Below, in pieces: positions 32,155 through 43,359 of a stretch of DNA of 64,000 nt. The notes below the pieces were generated by a model. It was not told the origin of the DNA. It ran no database searches and saw only the letters and a list, made by a program, of their open reading frames with translations. This stretch comes from Emydura subglobosa. Lineage: Eukaryota; Chordata; Testudines; Chelidae. Every line of letters starts with the position of its first letter. Within the stretch, counting starts at the first letter, position 1. The DNA is taken from positions 8,985,433-9,049,432 of the forward strand of contig ML679961.1 of assembly GCA_007922225.1 (NCBI GenBank), written 5' to 3'. The position numbers and the translations under genes were made by a program.

Positions 32155-35100
32155 AATTGGAAACAATGATCACTTACGCTGTGCATTGTTCAGCATTCTA
32201 GATTTCTGATCTGCACCAGCACATATTGATTTTGTTGGAGAGACGACCAACTATCAAATGACTGATGTGGAGAAGCCACCAACAAGGTAAATACCCAAGA
32301 TGCTATTCAAATAGCACAATAGCAGTCTTTGCAAGCTAAAGAAGTTGGAGATAATGGTGTATCTTCTATCCCTGCGCTTCTCAAAGTTAGCTTCCTAGAA
32401 AGGAAATTTCTGCACACCACTAGCAGCAAACGAATGGTTATTAGACAGAGAGGGCCAAATTCAACTTGGTTGTCAGCAAGCACAACTCAATTTATATTGT
32501 GCCCATTAAAAAAAAGACCTAAATCAGTTAAATAAAAAGTATATATCAGATTTCAGGGAAAATAGGCAGGATCGTTAACTTGCTACAAAATATCAATTCT
32601 TGCTGGCAAGTTTGTTAAAGTGGGCATCATTAAAATTAACACTTGCCACAGTGATTGCCAAACTGTGATATTTATACTATATTTATGGCAATTATGCCTG
32701 GCGCCTGGCCAATGAATCTCCAGTTTTAAATACACCCCCTAACATTTACAATTTGTATTGAATTGTATTGTACTGAATCTCTAGTAGTTTGTCAAATCAC
32801 AACCAATTCCTCTGATCATTCTGGTAACTCTTTCCTCATCAACTTTCCTGACAAAATCTCACTTTCTTTCTGTGGCAGGAAAATATGGTAAGAAGAGAAC
32901 CAGGACAATACATCAGGGTCCAGCACTGGCCCCAATTCTCAGGTGCAGCCTATCATGACAGACAAAATCACAGTTCTCCTTAAACAAGAGGCATCTATTA
33001 ATGAAAACAGTTACAGACACAAAGTTGTACACAGCTTGAGTTTTCACTTTGCCTTTCTAGTTTACCAGGGACCACACCCTGTCTGCAACTCTAAACAGCA
33101 CACAGAGACATCTAGTGGCTGAATAACATTCTGCAAATAAACATATCATTATACCACTAAACTGCTCCATTTTTTTTAAACCACAGAACACACAAAAATA
33201 AAATACTTAAGAGAAACACTCCTGCTTCTTTTCCTGACATTTCGTGTACATTAAATACAACCAATATCTTGTCCTCCTTTCCAGTATTTTCACTTCACAT
33301 ACCCTAGTTATGAAAAAACAAGACACAAACTAATTTATTTATTTTTGGATTCTATTCTGGAGAGATTTTATTATTCTGGAAACAAGACCCTAGCCTTAAA
33401 AAAAAAAAAAAAAAAAAAAAAAGATCAATGTTACCTCCAGAGAAGATTTTTTTCTCTAATACTTAACAACCACAGTTCTCAGCTCTTTAAACTGACAGTC
33501 ACAATTTTCTTAACTATAATTTTTTTCTGGTTCAAATAAGACACAATGCAAATTCAAGTCTATTCTCTATTTTTTTCTCTCACATCAATAAATATTCCTG
33601 TGGCTGAGGCACTGGTAAGTAAACCAATAATTCTGACCTGCTGCATGTCTAACATTTCTTGTTTAATAACTCCATGAGCATGGCAGGCTCTTCCTATTAA
33701 CTACATTACATCATCATTATCAAAGACGAAAGGAAATTAATTTTGTTTTCCAAGGAGTTGGCAATAAGTCGGTTCTTTACTTCATCAGACATCTGCTGTT
33801 TTTCTACATATGTCATTTGTGAAGCACAGTTTTCCCTATGACTTTATTCTCATAACAGTTTATCATGCACACTGTTTACCAGTGAAATAAAGTGCAGCAG
33901 GATTTCTCATTCGTCCCATAAAAGTGTAAAGCTAACTTAAAGCCAATATTATCATCTATATTTCATTTTCAAATAGTTTTCTGGTTTTAAAAAAAAAAAA
34001 AAACCTCATCAAAGACTGTCAAGCAAAAATAACCTCTCATGGTCTTTGCCTGAAATTTATTACCAGTGCTGCAGTACTTTGTTTTAACAGATGGGACTTT
34101 ATCAGCAAATTATGTGGGCAGTCCACCAACTTCCCTCAGGAATGGAGGAGTGCTTGTATTTACTTGGGCTCTTATCTAGGCACTTAAAGCCATATTCAAA
34201 CCACAAAATTCTAGGGATTTTATTTTCGTTTATTGATACAAAGGCTAAAATACAGAGAATCTTCTGTTCTGCAACACACTGGATCCCTATCATTAGTCTT
34301 CCGCAGATGTGTGCGATACGTAGGTAGTTGCTGTCAGATATTTCACATCACTGAGGCTTTTTTTTGGTTTTAGGTTGAGTGCACTTTGTAGCTTGGTTTC
34401 ATGTTCACCATGTAACTCCGTTAATGTTGCCTAAAAAAGGGCCATTTAAAATACTTTTCAAATTATTTATTTTGCTGAATAATTTGTTGTGGGCTTGGTT
34501 TGGGGTTTCCCCTACCTACCTGCAATTTAATTTAACCACTAAACGGCATTCCAAAAGAAAGTGAGTCTTGCCTTTGGCAAATATGTCTCACTACAGTACC
34601 TGGAAAATTAAGAATCTGGAGAGGTTAGTGCATGCACCTAAAGCATAATGGTCCTGATTATGTGTCCTACTATGGCCCCTTTATGCCATTCTGGTTGCAT
34701 AGAAAGGCCCTAAAGGGGAGCAGAACAGCCCCTATGGAATTTTTCTGGCACAGGAGAGTTCCCCAATGAATGTCGGATTGATGTGAGTGATACTATATCC
34801 CTTTCCTGTCCAGCCTCCAGTAGTAACCTGCAGAGGACAGCCACACAAGAGCAGAGGCATGGTGGCACCACTCTATGCGCTAGCTATTCTGGGATGGAAC
34901 AGCCCATAGGCAGCCATGCAAGGCTGCCAAAACTTACAGCAGCCCCTTGGGACTGCTCTAAGTTGCATTAGGGCCAGGGACGCCAGGCAAAAGTTGGAGA
35001 GCAGAAAGATGATATAAAGCTACATTTGCTCACCCCTACCACCCTGGGTTGTACCTGCTGTGATGTGCAACCCACTAGGTGTAGTGAAAAAGCAAAGTCA

Positions 35101-36475
35101 GGCCTAAGGTCTGCAGTTCAGTGTCAAAGTGTACAGGAAACAGAAGGAGAAAACACAATACAAGCATATCTAGGAGGAAAAAAAATACGATAAGCACAGA
35201 GAAGCACTGTTAAGTGCATGGAGTTTATGTCTCCTATACAGGGCTTGATATTTTAGTCTTACTTCTAATCAGGATCTAAATATATCAGACTTTATTTCTG
35301 AAGTGCATTACACTATCTTATAATAGACTTATGTTTCACATTAATCAGGAGAGTATGCATCCATTATCAAGCAGGACTCAATTCAGCACTGAAATTTGAA
35401 GTATATGCCAGTTCACATATACTTTAAAGTTTTCTAAATTAAATATTCCGTAATTCCAAAGGCTGAAATAACATGGAAAATGTTGCGTCATTTACATAAA
35501 ATGGCAAGGAAAATTACAATAGAAAGCCATGTAAAGGATGCAAAAGTCAATTTTAATGGACATGTATTTTTCTAGCAATCTTGTTCTGAACCACTGAAAG
35601 CAGTTTAAAAATAGATTTTTGTGTGTGCGTGTGTGTTTAAAATGACTTTTCGGATATATTTTATTTGTGAATGTCTGTTAAGTAATCCAGTGGTGCAGGT
35701 CCCAATCCTGCAGTGAATTCTGTGTAAGCAGACTCTTGCAACCACACAGAGCTCACTGAGGCCTTATTCATTATTTAACATGGGTATTTCGCATCCACTT
35801 CTACATACTATATGACATAATTTCATGTATTTCATTAAGGATGGTTTTCTCTTTTTGCACACATATAAAGGACCTGTTCTCAACTATTTTCTGAATCAAA
35901 TGCTTACTTAATAAAAGCAATACAAATGAGACTCTAAAGAATATATTTTAAGACTATCAGAAAAATATAAAATCTGCATTCCCGTCAGACCATGCTTTGA
36001 AAAGAAGGATGTAGGGCCCAATCATCCTGCAGTCCCAGGCCCTTTGTCAATAAAAATATTATTCTTCATTTGTTGCCTACTGTATAACTGTGACTTTAGA
36101 TGCAGCACAAGCAATCTACAGTGTCATTATGAAATATATTTAGAAAAACTGCAGAGCTGGTTTATTAGCTGCCTCAATGCTTTTTCCTGGTGGCTTATGG
36201 GCTTGTTCTGAACTGGAGCCCAAGTGAACAGGTAAACTTAAATGAACAGTGGGTGAGAGAATTGTGATTTGTCATCCATAATTTGGCGGGATATGGTGTG
36301 ATAGTTATTTCCCTTGTTCTTTTTTCCTCGGTGCTAGTTACATAGAGAAAACTTTTCACTAAAATAATTGATGTGCATTCCTGATCCATCCAAACATGGT
36401 GATGCTGAAACTTAGAGGTAGCAGGAGGTACATAAATGGGTCATGTATCTATGAGAACTGCTGAAGGGCTCAACC
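32155..36475. other. Mostly unique AT-rich DNA, no gene seen
   Basis: Contains simple runs (25 A at 33,398-33,422 and 15-16 A near 33,989-34,004). Positions 34,630-34,990 have a higher GC content and could be an unclassified repeat. A (gtgtgt)n run lies at 35,620-35,636. Short open frames have no recognisable domain. Confidence 0.35.
33398..33422. repeat. Poly-A run, 25 A
   Basis: Uninterrupted adenines. A retroposon tail is possible, but the upstream sequence is not a recognised SINE or LINE. Confidence 0.9.
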
Positions 36476-36615
36476 GAGCTGCCATTGAAGTCAATGTTCA
36501 AAGTCTCTGACTTCAGTGGAAGTTAGATTGGATGGAAACGGCCTGATCCAAAGTCCCCAGAAGTCAATGGGAGTCCTTCTATTGACTTCATTGAGCTTAC
36601 ATCAGGCCCTGAGGG
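36475..36615. repeat. Pair of short palindromic repeats
   Basis: Gccattgaagtcaatgttc and gacttcagtggaagttag form one hairpin-like unit. cctgatccaaagtccccaga, gtcaatgggagtccttctat and gacttcattgagcttacatc form a second one right after it. Same family as at 3.95, 10.2 and 21.25 kb. Confidence 0.55.
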
Positions 36616-36880
36616 CAAATGCTGATACCCTTATTCACAGAGCTCCTTACTACGTGAATAGTCCCACTGACTTCAGTGGAACTCCTCATGGGGTAGAGTA
36701 CTATTTAACATTTGTGTGTCAGACTCTGGCCCTAAATGAATAATTAAGCAATTATACTAGTGAAAAAAGCTTGAAAATCTACTCTCTATGAAGGTAAGAG
36801 AATTTGTAAAGCAACATTACAAAAGGTTAGCAATGGGCCTATACGACACAGCTCAGATAGGGAGTTACTTACGTAAATGA

Positions 36881-37077
36881 TGGTTCTTCAAGATGCATGG
36901 TGCCTATCTGGATGCCATACGTGGATTCCATACGTGGGTATGCATGCGCACCATGCGCCAGAGCCAGAACTGTTAGAAGTAGTATCCGTCGAACTGCATG
37001 AGCATTCTGCATAGTCCACCTGGTGTGTCCAAGGTCTTATGAGATTGCGCGCGTTGACGCCTCCTCAGTTCCCTCTT
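36881..37077 (-). repeat. Copy C left (3') inverted terminal repeat
   Basis: The left end begins with an extension agggagttacttacgtaaat (36,859-36,878), then the repeat proper with ttcttcaagatgcatggtgc. It aligns as a reverse complement with the right end over about 195 bp, finishing in a shared cctcagttccctctt. There are several mismatches and small gaps. CpG sites (tacgtgg, gcgcgcg) are frequent. Confidence 0.9.
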
Positions 37078-37124
37078 ACTAACAGGCATCGAGCTCACAA
37101 CAGAGGGGATGGGGGGTGGGGTTG

Positions 37125-37235
37125 GAATCCAGATAGGGACCACACATCTTGAAGAACCATCAGTTACAGCAAGTAATCTCCCTTTCTTCTTCGAGTGCTT
37201 GCTGGTCCCTATGTGGATTCCATACGTGGGTAGCG
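37125..37235 (-). repeat. Copy C internal complementary region
   Basis: The first half, 37,125-37,183 (ggaatccagatagggaccac, cttgaagaaccatcagttac, agtaatctccct), is the reverse complement of the left end including its 20-bp extension. The second half, from 37,184 (ttcttcttcgagtgcttgct, ggtccctatgtggattcc), is the reverse complement of the right end. So the region is a junction that pairs with both ends at once, which in the DIRS model templates the closing of a circular intermediate. This is direct sequence evidence for DIRS order. Confidence 0.88.
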
Positions 37236-37324
37236 TGTGGAGGTGGGCGTGAGGGCTCAGTAGACGTGAGAGTTTGCAAGACTGCGTGGCTGACTGCCAC
37301 ATCTGCTGCTGCTGAGCTGGCTAC

Positions 37325-38400
37325 GGTGTAATGAGTGGTGAACGTGTAGAGAGAGGACCATGTTGCTGCTTTACAAATGTCTTGCTATTGGACATCTGGC
37401 AAGGAGGGCAGCTGTAGTGGCTTGTGCTCTTGTGGAGTGAGTGGTGATGCAAAGTGGCGGAGAGACTCAGAAAAGGAAGTAACATTCTGTGATGCAGAGG
37501 GAGATCCATTTGGAGAGGCGCTCTGGGAAGAGAGGGCACAGCCTCGGCAGTGTTCCGCTATTGTGAGAAAGAGTCTGGGTGGCCTTGAAAAGTGTGGGGG
37601 CATTGGAGATAAAAGACCAGTGCATGACAGACATTGAGGGAGTACAGTGTGCGCTCCCTATTGGAGATGTGTGGTTTAGGGCAAAAATTTGGGAGTTAGA
37701 TGACTTGGTTGAGGTGGAACGGTGAGGCCACCTTGGGGAAAAACCTGGGGTGAAGACTTTGTCCCTATGGAAAACAGTAAAAGGTGGGTTTGCCATCATG
37801 GCTGCCAGTTCACGGACTCATAAGGCAGAAGTGACTGTCACTAACAAGATCACCTTCATGGATAGGTAGGTGAGCGAGCAAGTGGCCAGGGCCTCAAAGG
37901 TTGGTGTAGTGAGGGCTGAAAGGATGAGCTTGAGGTCCCAACAAGGAGTAGGTTTCCTGACCGAAGGGAAGGTGTTAAGGAGACCACAGAGCAATTGAGT
38001 GGTGGTTGGATGCCTGAAAGCAGAGAAGCCATCTATAGGCAGGAGGAAGGCATGGATCACGGCCAGGTGGACTCAAATGGAGGAGTGGGCCAGACCTGAG
38101 AGGAGGAGGTTAAGTCGATAGTCCAGGATGGTCGCTATGGACATGGTGTGTATGGAGTGATGATTGGTGGATGCCCACTCCATGAAGCATCTCCATTTGG
38201 TGTGGTAGCATGCCCTGGTAGCGGGGCATCAGCTATGTGTGAATACGTCCCACACCAGCATGGAGCGTGCAGTGTTTATCCACCAGCCCGATCCAAATAG
38301 CAGACTGTGAGGTGCAGAGGGTGAGGGCTGAGGTAGTGTATCTGGCCCTATTGTTGAGTGAGGAGGTTCGGGAGAAGGGGGAGATGGATTGGAGGACAGT
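37325..38400 (-). pseudogene. DIRS copy C tyrosine recombinase (frameshifted)
   Basis: The catalytic Arg box HSTRAQATTAALLARCPI is present on the minus strand around 37,390-37,443. The frame then shifts, and QDICKAATWSSLYTFTTHY follows, with the nucleophile Tyr at 37,328-37,333. Both boxes are close to the DIRS recombinase consensus ('HSTRAQAT' and 'DIC-x-AATW'). Upstream segments to 38,400 are in mixed frames and harder to follow (for example 37,467-37,799 and 37,818-38,060). The enzyme would integrate the circular DNA product. The frameshift between the two boxes inactivates this copy. Confidence 0.82.
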
Positions 38401-38449
38401 TGAAAGGTAAAGAAGATCTGTGAACCAGTACTGGCACAGCCAGAAAGGG

Positions 38450-39267
38450 GCTATGATTTTGAGGACTTCTTGGTCTTGCTTCCCTTTGTGGAATACTTGT
38501 GGGAGAAACAGAATGGGCGGGAAAGCGTAACATAGTCCTGGTGTCCATGAGAAAAGCATCTCCTTGTGAACCTTGCCCAAGGGCACCTTTGGAACAAAAG
38601 AGAGGAAGCTTGTGGTTGGTGAACAGATCCCATCATGGTGTGCCCCACTGATGGAAGATAGAATAAAGAGTGGGGTCATGGAGTTCCCACTCATGGTTGC
38701 AATGGAAGGAACAACTGAGAGTGTCCGCCAGGGTGCTGTCGGTACCTGGTAACTGGGTTGCATGCAGTATGACGTCATGTCATAGGCATCAGTTCCACAG
38801 TCAGATTGCTTCCCAGCAAAGGGTTGGTGATCTGGCTCAGCCTTTTTTGTTTATGTAGATGACTACTGTCATGTTGTCCAAGAGAAGTGGTACATGTTTG
38901 GAGTAGACAAGTGGAGAAGTGCTTGACAGGTGTGCTGAATCGCTCATAGTTCTAGGATGTTGATGTGCATCCTTGCTTCTCTGGGAGACCATAGGCCTTG
39001 GGCCATGAGGCCCTGTACGTGGTTGCCCCAGCTTATGAGTGAAGCATCCATGGTAAGGGTGGTGTGAGGTGTAGAGAGATTGAAGGGGGTGCCTGCCATG
39101 CCCTTGGATGGCTTGCACCACCACAAGAGGGAAGTTACTACTGAGGGTGGAAGGAGGACCTGTTTATTGAGGTGATCCTTCTGTGGGTCATACATCAAGC
39201 AGAGCCACAGCTGCAAGCACCTCAAGGGAAAATGGGCATAAGGCATGACGGAGGCGCAGGTCGCCAT
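38450..39267 (-). pseudogene. DIRS copy C RNase H and connection remnant
   Basis: 38,837-39,124 contains YHGCFTHKLGQPRTGPHG (first RNase H strand, shifted) and LLLDNMTVVIYINKKG, the conserved 'DN-x-x-x-x-x-YINK' core with its Asp. Downstream on the minus strand near 38,560-38,680 a degraded DLFTNHKLPLFCS and GDAFLMDTR correspond to the 'DLFAT...FCS...GDAFLL' block. Multiple frame changes separate these. RNase H removes the template RNA during cDNA synthesis. Confidence 0.75.
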
Positions 39268-39349
39268 GTGTCTCAGAAGTGAAAGGCAGTGATGGAGCGA
39301 TGTGTGGGGACAGCATTGCAGCCTTGTAATGAGGGAGGTGAGAGTGGAA

Positions 39350-39906
39350 AGCAGTCTCTTAAAAGGAAGACCCTTCTCACACAGGAGTCCAAGTATGCTC
39401 CTATAAAAATGAGTTCTCTGGTTGGTACAAGAGTGGACTTTTCCTCACTCATGAAGATGCCCAGACTGTTTTGAAGCTCCCAATAGTGATGAGGAGATGG
39501 TCATGAGATGACACCACTAAGTGCCAGTCATCCAAGTATGGAAACAGGGAGTGGACCAGGGGTCACATATATGCCACAACCACGGTTAAGACCTTTGTGA
39601 ACACATGAGGGGCGGTGGCAATCCCAAAGAGGAGACACAGAATTGGTAATGGGAGTGTCTCACCATAAAGTGAAGAAATTTGCGGTAGGCAGGGTGGATG
39701 TCCACATGGAAGTATGCATCCTTCGTATCGAGAGCCGCAAACCAGGTTCCAGGAGGGAGGGAGGGCGAAGGTTCCCCTTTTTTCGGTATAAGGAAATAGG
39801 GGGAATAGAAGCCATGGCCCTGATAGTGGCATGGGACCCATTCTATGGCACCTTTTTGAAGAGGATGCACATTTTCTGTAGAAGGTCTAGTTGAGATGAT
39901 CTGCAA
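39350..39906 (-). pseudogene. DIRS copy C reverse transcriptase (catalytic boxes kept)
   Basis: The frame 39,586-39,906 has YSPYFLIPKKGEPSPSLPPG, then WFAALDTKDAYFHVDIHP at residues 55-72, which is RT motif A with its catalytic Asp. A second frame, 39,563-39,841, ends LFGIATAPHVFTKVLTVVVA (motif B area and following helix). Motif C reads FPYLDDW at 39,524-39,538, intact. Beyond that, LLYQPENSFL is a shifted form of the usual 'LVPTQ-x-I-x-FLG' block. Frameshifts join these parts, so no working enzyme is expected. Of the three copies only this one retains both aspartate motifs. Confidence 0.85.
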
Positions 39907-40079
39907 GACTGCTTTGAGGAGGATGGCGAGGGGAGAAGGCGTGGAACTCTATGAGGTATCCCTGATGTATGATGTCTACTACCCATCATTTGGTGGTAAT
40001 CTTGTTCCAATTGTGAGCAAAGAGAGCAAGACAGCCCCCTAAAATAATCGAGGAAACAGGGGGAGAGGGGGTTCATGGC

Positions 40080-42060
40080 TCTCTAGGGAGGAGTCAAAAG
40101 GGTTGTTTTGAAGGGTTCTGATGGAAAATGGAGGTAGAGAGGTGAAGGCGGCAGAAAATCTGGGTCATTGAGAACGTTGGCCAGAGTATATAGGCCTAAT
40201 GACCAAAGCATGGTCCGAGTGTCTTTGAGTGAGTGTAGATTCTCATCTGTCTTGTCACTACACAATTTTTGGTTGTCAAAAGGGAGGTCCTCCAAAATGG
40301 CTTGGACTTCCTTAGATGTTTGTAGCCAGAAGTCCCTTTGAAGTACCACCCAGAGGTTAGGGAGCATGCTGGTGTGTCTGCAGCATCAACTGCTGCTTGG
40401 AGAGAGACCTTGGCCACCAGCTTGCCCTCCTCAATAAGGGACTTGAATTCTATTTGTTTGTTCTCCAGAAGGGAGGCTTGGAACTCTGCCAGTTTGGAGT
40501 ACAACCTAAAGTCATACATTTCCAGTATGGCTTGGTAGATGGGCAATGTGGACTTGCAGACTTGCTGAAGAGTAAATCTTCCGTCTGATCAAGTCAAGCT
40601 TCTTGGCTGCTCCATCTGGAGGAGTGGTCCTGAAGCATTGTTGTCTAGCGCGTTGCATTGCCACTTGCACCACTAGTGAGTTGGGTGGCGGGTGCATGAG
40701 AAGAAAGTCGGTGCCCTTCGCCAGAACAAAGTAGCATCTCTCTGCACACTTAGGTGTTGGGGTACAGGATCACTTGGGCTGGTTGAAGGAGTGCATTATG
40801 AATCGGTAGTGCAATGCGTGAGTGATCCGCTGGCTGTAGGATGTCCAAGAACTCATCCTGGGGATCTTTCACATACTCTGCTGACAGGGTGAGGGTTGTT
40901 GCCATATGACACAGAAGGTCTTGATACTGACCGTGATCGTCTGGTGCGGAAAGTAGGAGAGGGATGAGTGCCAATGCTTTGGTTAGGATCAGTGGTCCGA
41001 TGGTTCCGATGATACTGACAGTGCTGGGGGCATAATGGTGCCATGTGATTCCTCATAAACTGAGGCAGGGCAGTGTACTCTGATGAAGGTCTGTTCTGGG
41101 GTGGTGGTAGTACTCCACAGCCATGACGGGGTCCCAATGATGCCAAAAGGACAAAGCATACTGGTCCATTTGTGCCAGTGGGCCGGGCGGATATCGGAAC
41201 CACTGCTCCACTGGTGGTGCGTACATTAGGTGTTGTGGCCATGGGCTATGTGACTGTGCCAGTGAGAAGGCCAGGCCTGGTTCTGAGGACCAATCTGAAT
41301 CTGACTGCTGTTCCGGAAAGGGCTGGCGGTGCAGGTATGGTCTGTGATGACTCTCCGGGCCTCCAGTAGATGGTTGATATAGCAGCAGCAGTTCATCCGC
41401 CAGAGATGGAAGCTGCATGATACCACGAAATCTATGCTGTGGCCGGGAGCCCTCAAGAGGCAGAAGCAATTCTGCGGTGGGCGTCAGGGGCGGTAGTTGG
41501 CCTGGTCTGCATGGTACCAGGAATGCACACAGTACCAGGCATAATAAGCCAGACTGATCCAGCGGAATGGATGGAGCCACAGGTTCCGATGGTACGCCGG
41601 TGGTCAAGGCGACAGAGGACTCCGGTCTGTCATGATGTTTGGTCTTCCACTTGGATTTAGATTTCTTTGGAGCAGATGCTGCTGTGTCAGCACGTGACTT
41701 CTCACCCAGCTTGTCTCAGCTCGGGGAGGTAACACTGCACTTGGAGACAGTCCCTCTCGGGGATCTGCCCTGTGCCCATGGCTATGTTTCTTATGAGTAT
41801 GATGGGTTTTAGCTGGCACCATCAGTACCACTGTCATTGCCCAAGCAGGGGACGCACTCACTGCCAGTGCAGCCGAGTGTTCCGGCGGGTCCGTCAGTGC
41901 CATCTCCGAGTACGCCTCCTCCATGAGGTGTTGACATAGTCTAAGTTCTCGAGCCTTACGAGTTCACAATGGGAAGGATCGGCAGGTGGAGCACTGGCCA
42001 ACAACATGGGTCTCACCAAGACGGTAAAGACAGCGTTGGTGCTCGTCGTTTACAGAGAAG
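40080..42060 (-). pseudogene. DIRS copy C gag-like region
   Basis: Minus-strand open segments cover the region: 41,604-41,924, 41,053-41,607 (184 codons, the longest in the element), 40,853-41,242, 40,750-40,974, 40,196-40,546 and 40,083-40,367. Recognisable blocks are YVKDPQDEFLDILQPADHSR and ALPIHNALLQPAQVI, then PPNSLVVQVAMQRARQQC, then EDLPFDNQKLCSDKTDENLH, typical of DIRS gag C-terminal parts. At the start, near 41,975-42,060, RCLYRLGETHVVGQCSTC looks like a C-x6-H-x4-C-x2-C zinc-binding motif (inference). Frames are broken in several places. Confidence 0.75.
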
Positions 42061-42299
42061 GATCATGGGCAAGAAGCACAGTTCTTAAACCATGCTTATC
42101 AGGGCATAATCCCCCAGAACAGGTAGGATATCCCAGATTAAATCAAATGACAGTAGACTAACTAATCTAAAATGTGATAACTACAGTTTACTACAAAAAA
42201 CTATCTACAACAATAAACCTATTAAATCCTCTTTCTTTTTTTTTCCTATGCAGATCGAAAGGTGAAGAGGAGAGGTGTTCTGACTCTGGCCATGTGGCG

Positions 42300-42496
42300 G
42301 GAAGAGGGAACTGAGGGGGCGCTGACCCACTCAGTCTCATAAGATATCGGACGCACCAGGTGTACTATGCATAACGCACACGCAGGTCGACGGAGACTAC
42401 TTCAAACAATTCTGGCTCCGGCGCAAGGCGCGCATACGCACCTTTGTATGCAATCCACACATGGAATCCACACAGGGACCAGCACTCGAAGAAGGG
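42300..42496 (-). repeat. Copy C right (5') inverted terminal repeat
   Basis: The reverse complement of the left repeat: gcgcgcatacgcacctttg near 42,430 and caatccacacatggaatcc, with outer end cactcgaagaagggtattt. In DIRS elements this end would contain the promoter for the element's RNA; I see no clear TATA box. Confidence 0.9.
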
Positions 42497-42513
42497 TATT
42501 TCACAGCTCAGAT

Positions 42514-43355
42514 GTTCTTGAGCCCAATATGTCAGTCTGTTAGGATAGAAAGTTGTTTGGGGGGATAAAAACTACTATCTTGCCTAAGAGCAGTAACTAA
42601 TTGTCAGGACTGAAATTGCTGTAGGAACAGTTAAATAAAAGCAAAATCTGAGTTCGTTTAGCTGAATATTAAATTCAAATTCTGAGATACAAGACGTGAA
42701 ATGTGGATCTGGATTTAGAATCCAAGCCTCTCCTCACCAGAGTTCAGGCGGGTGCCTGGATTTGAGGGCTTTTACTTTGGGGGCATTTCTACAGAATATC
42801 AGGTTTTCAAAGATACCTTTAATTTTCAGATCTGACAACTAAAAAATCCTGGTTACAAACCTCTAACAAACTACTTGATTTTGGGGGGAAAAGTTGGGCT
42901 ATAAAACTGAAACCAAAGTATTTCAATTTGAAAGTGTCCCAGCTGCAGAAAACTCTTAATTTTAAGACGCTTTGATTGATCCCCAATCTCTTCAAATTAC
43001 ACTCCAGTAAGGACTCTGTGCCCTTCAGAAATTAGGCTATGCTTCAATTACTTCATCTGTGTATAAATTTCATAGTTATTTGAAACATATGCAAAATGCA
43101 CATGCCAATGTACTAAAATTGATTAAATATCTACCTCATTAGTGTATAAACCTGCAGCATAAGAGGCCCTGCTAGAGGGCTTACTTTGCATTAAGAATGT
43201 TAAATCTTGCCAATGAAATACTGTTCTAGATGGACCCAGTTTAGTCATACATCTGCATTACAGCAGCCAGCCTCTAGCACCAGCTCCGCTCTAGTTAAAG
43301 ATATGATCAAGTTTCTATCGGAAAAGTACATATGGATTCACTCCTATGCCCGAAG
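42514..43355. other. Unique-looking DNA, no gene seen
   Basis: AT-rich, featureless by eye. Confidence 0.35.
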
Positions 43356-43359
43356 CCTG

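Larger units (their letters stand above)
36859..42501 (-). mobile_element. Complete DIRS-like retrotransposon, copy C
   Basis: This 5.6 kb element has inverted terminal repeats (about 36,881-37,077 and 42,300-42,496), an internal complementary region (37,125-37,235) near the left end, and on the minus strand gag (about 42,060-40,080), RT (39,906-39,350), RNase H (39,267-38,450) and tyrosine recombinase (about 38,400-37,325). This is the DIRS order, read 5' to 3' from the right. A perfect 12-bp direct repeat (cacagctcagat) sits immediately outside at 36,847-36,858 and 42,502-42,513. RT keeps YLDD and the recombinase keeps both HSTR and the HY box, but frameshifts and stops prevent a continuous polyprotein. 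It is the best preserved of the three copies here. Confidence 0.92.

Noticed and set aside
1..42501. Endogenous retrovirus or Gypsy-type LTR element as explanation of the RT and RNase H fragments
   Set aside because: No protease or DDE integrase is seen; the ends are inverted, not direct, and a tyrosine-recombinase box follows RNase H, so DIRS fits better.
36859..42501. Helitron or Crypton as explanation of the element
   Set aside because: Helitrons lack RT and inverted ends; Cryptons have a tyrosine recombinase but no RT or internal complementary region.
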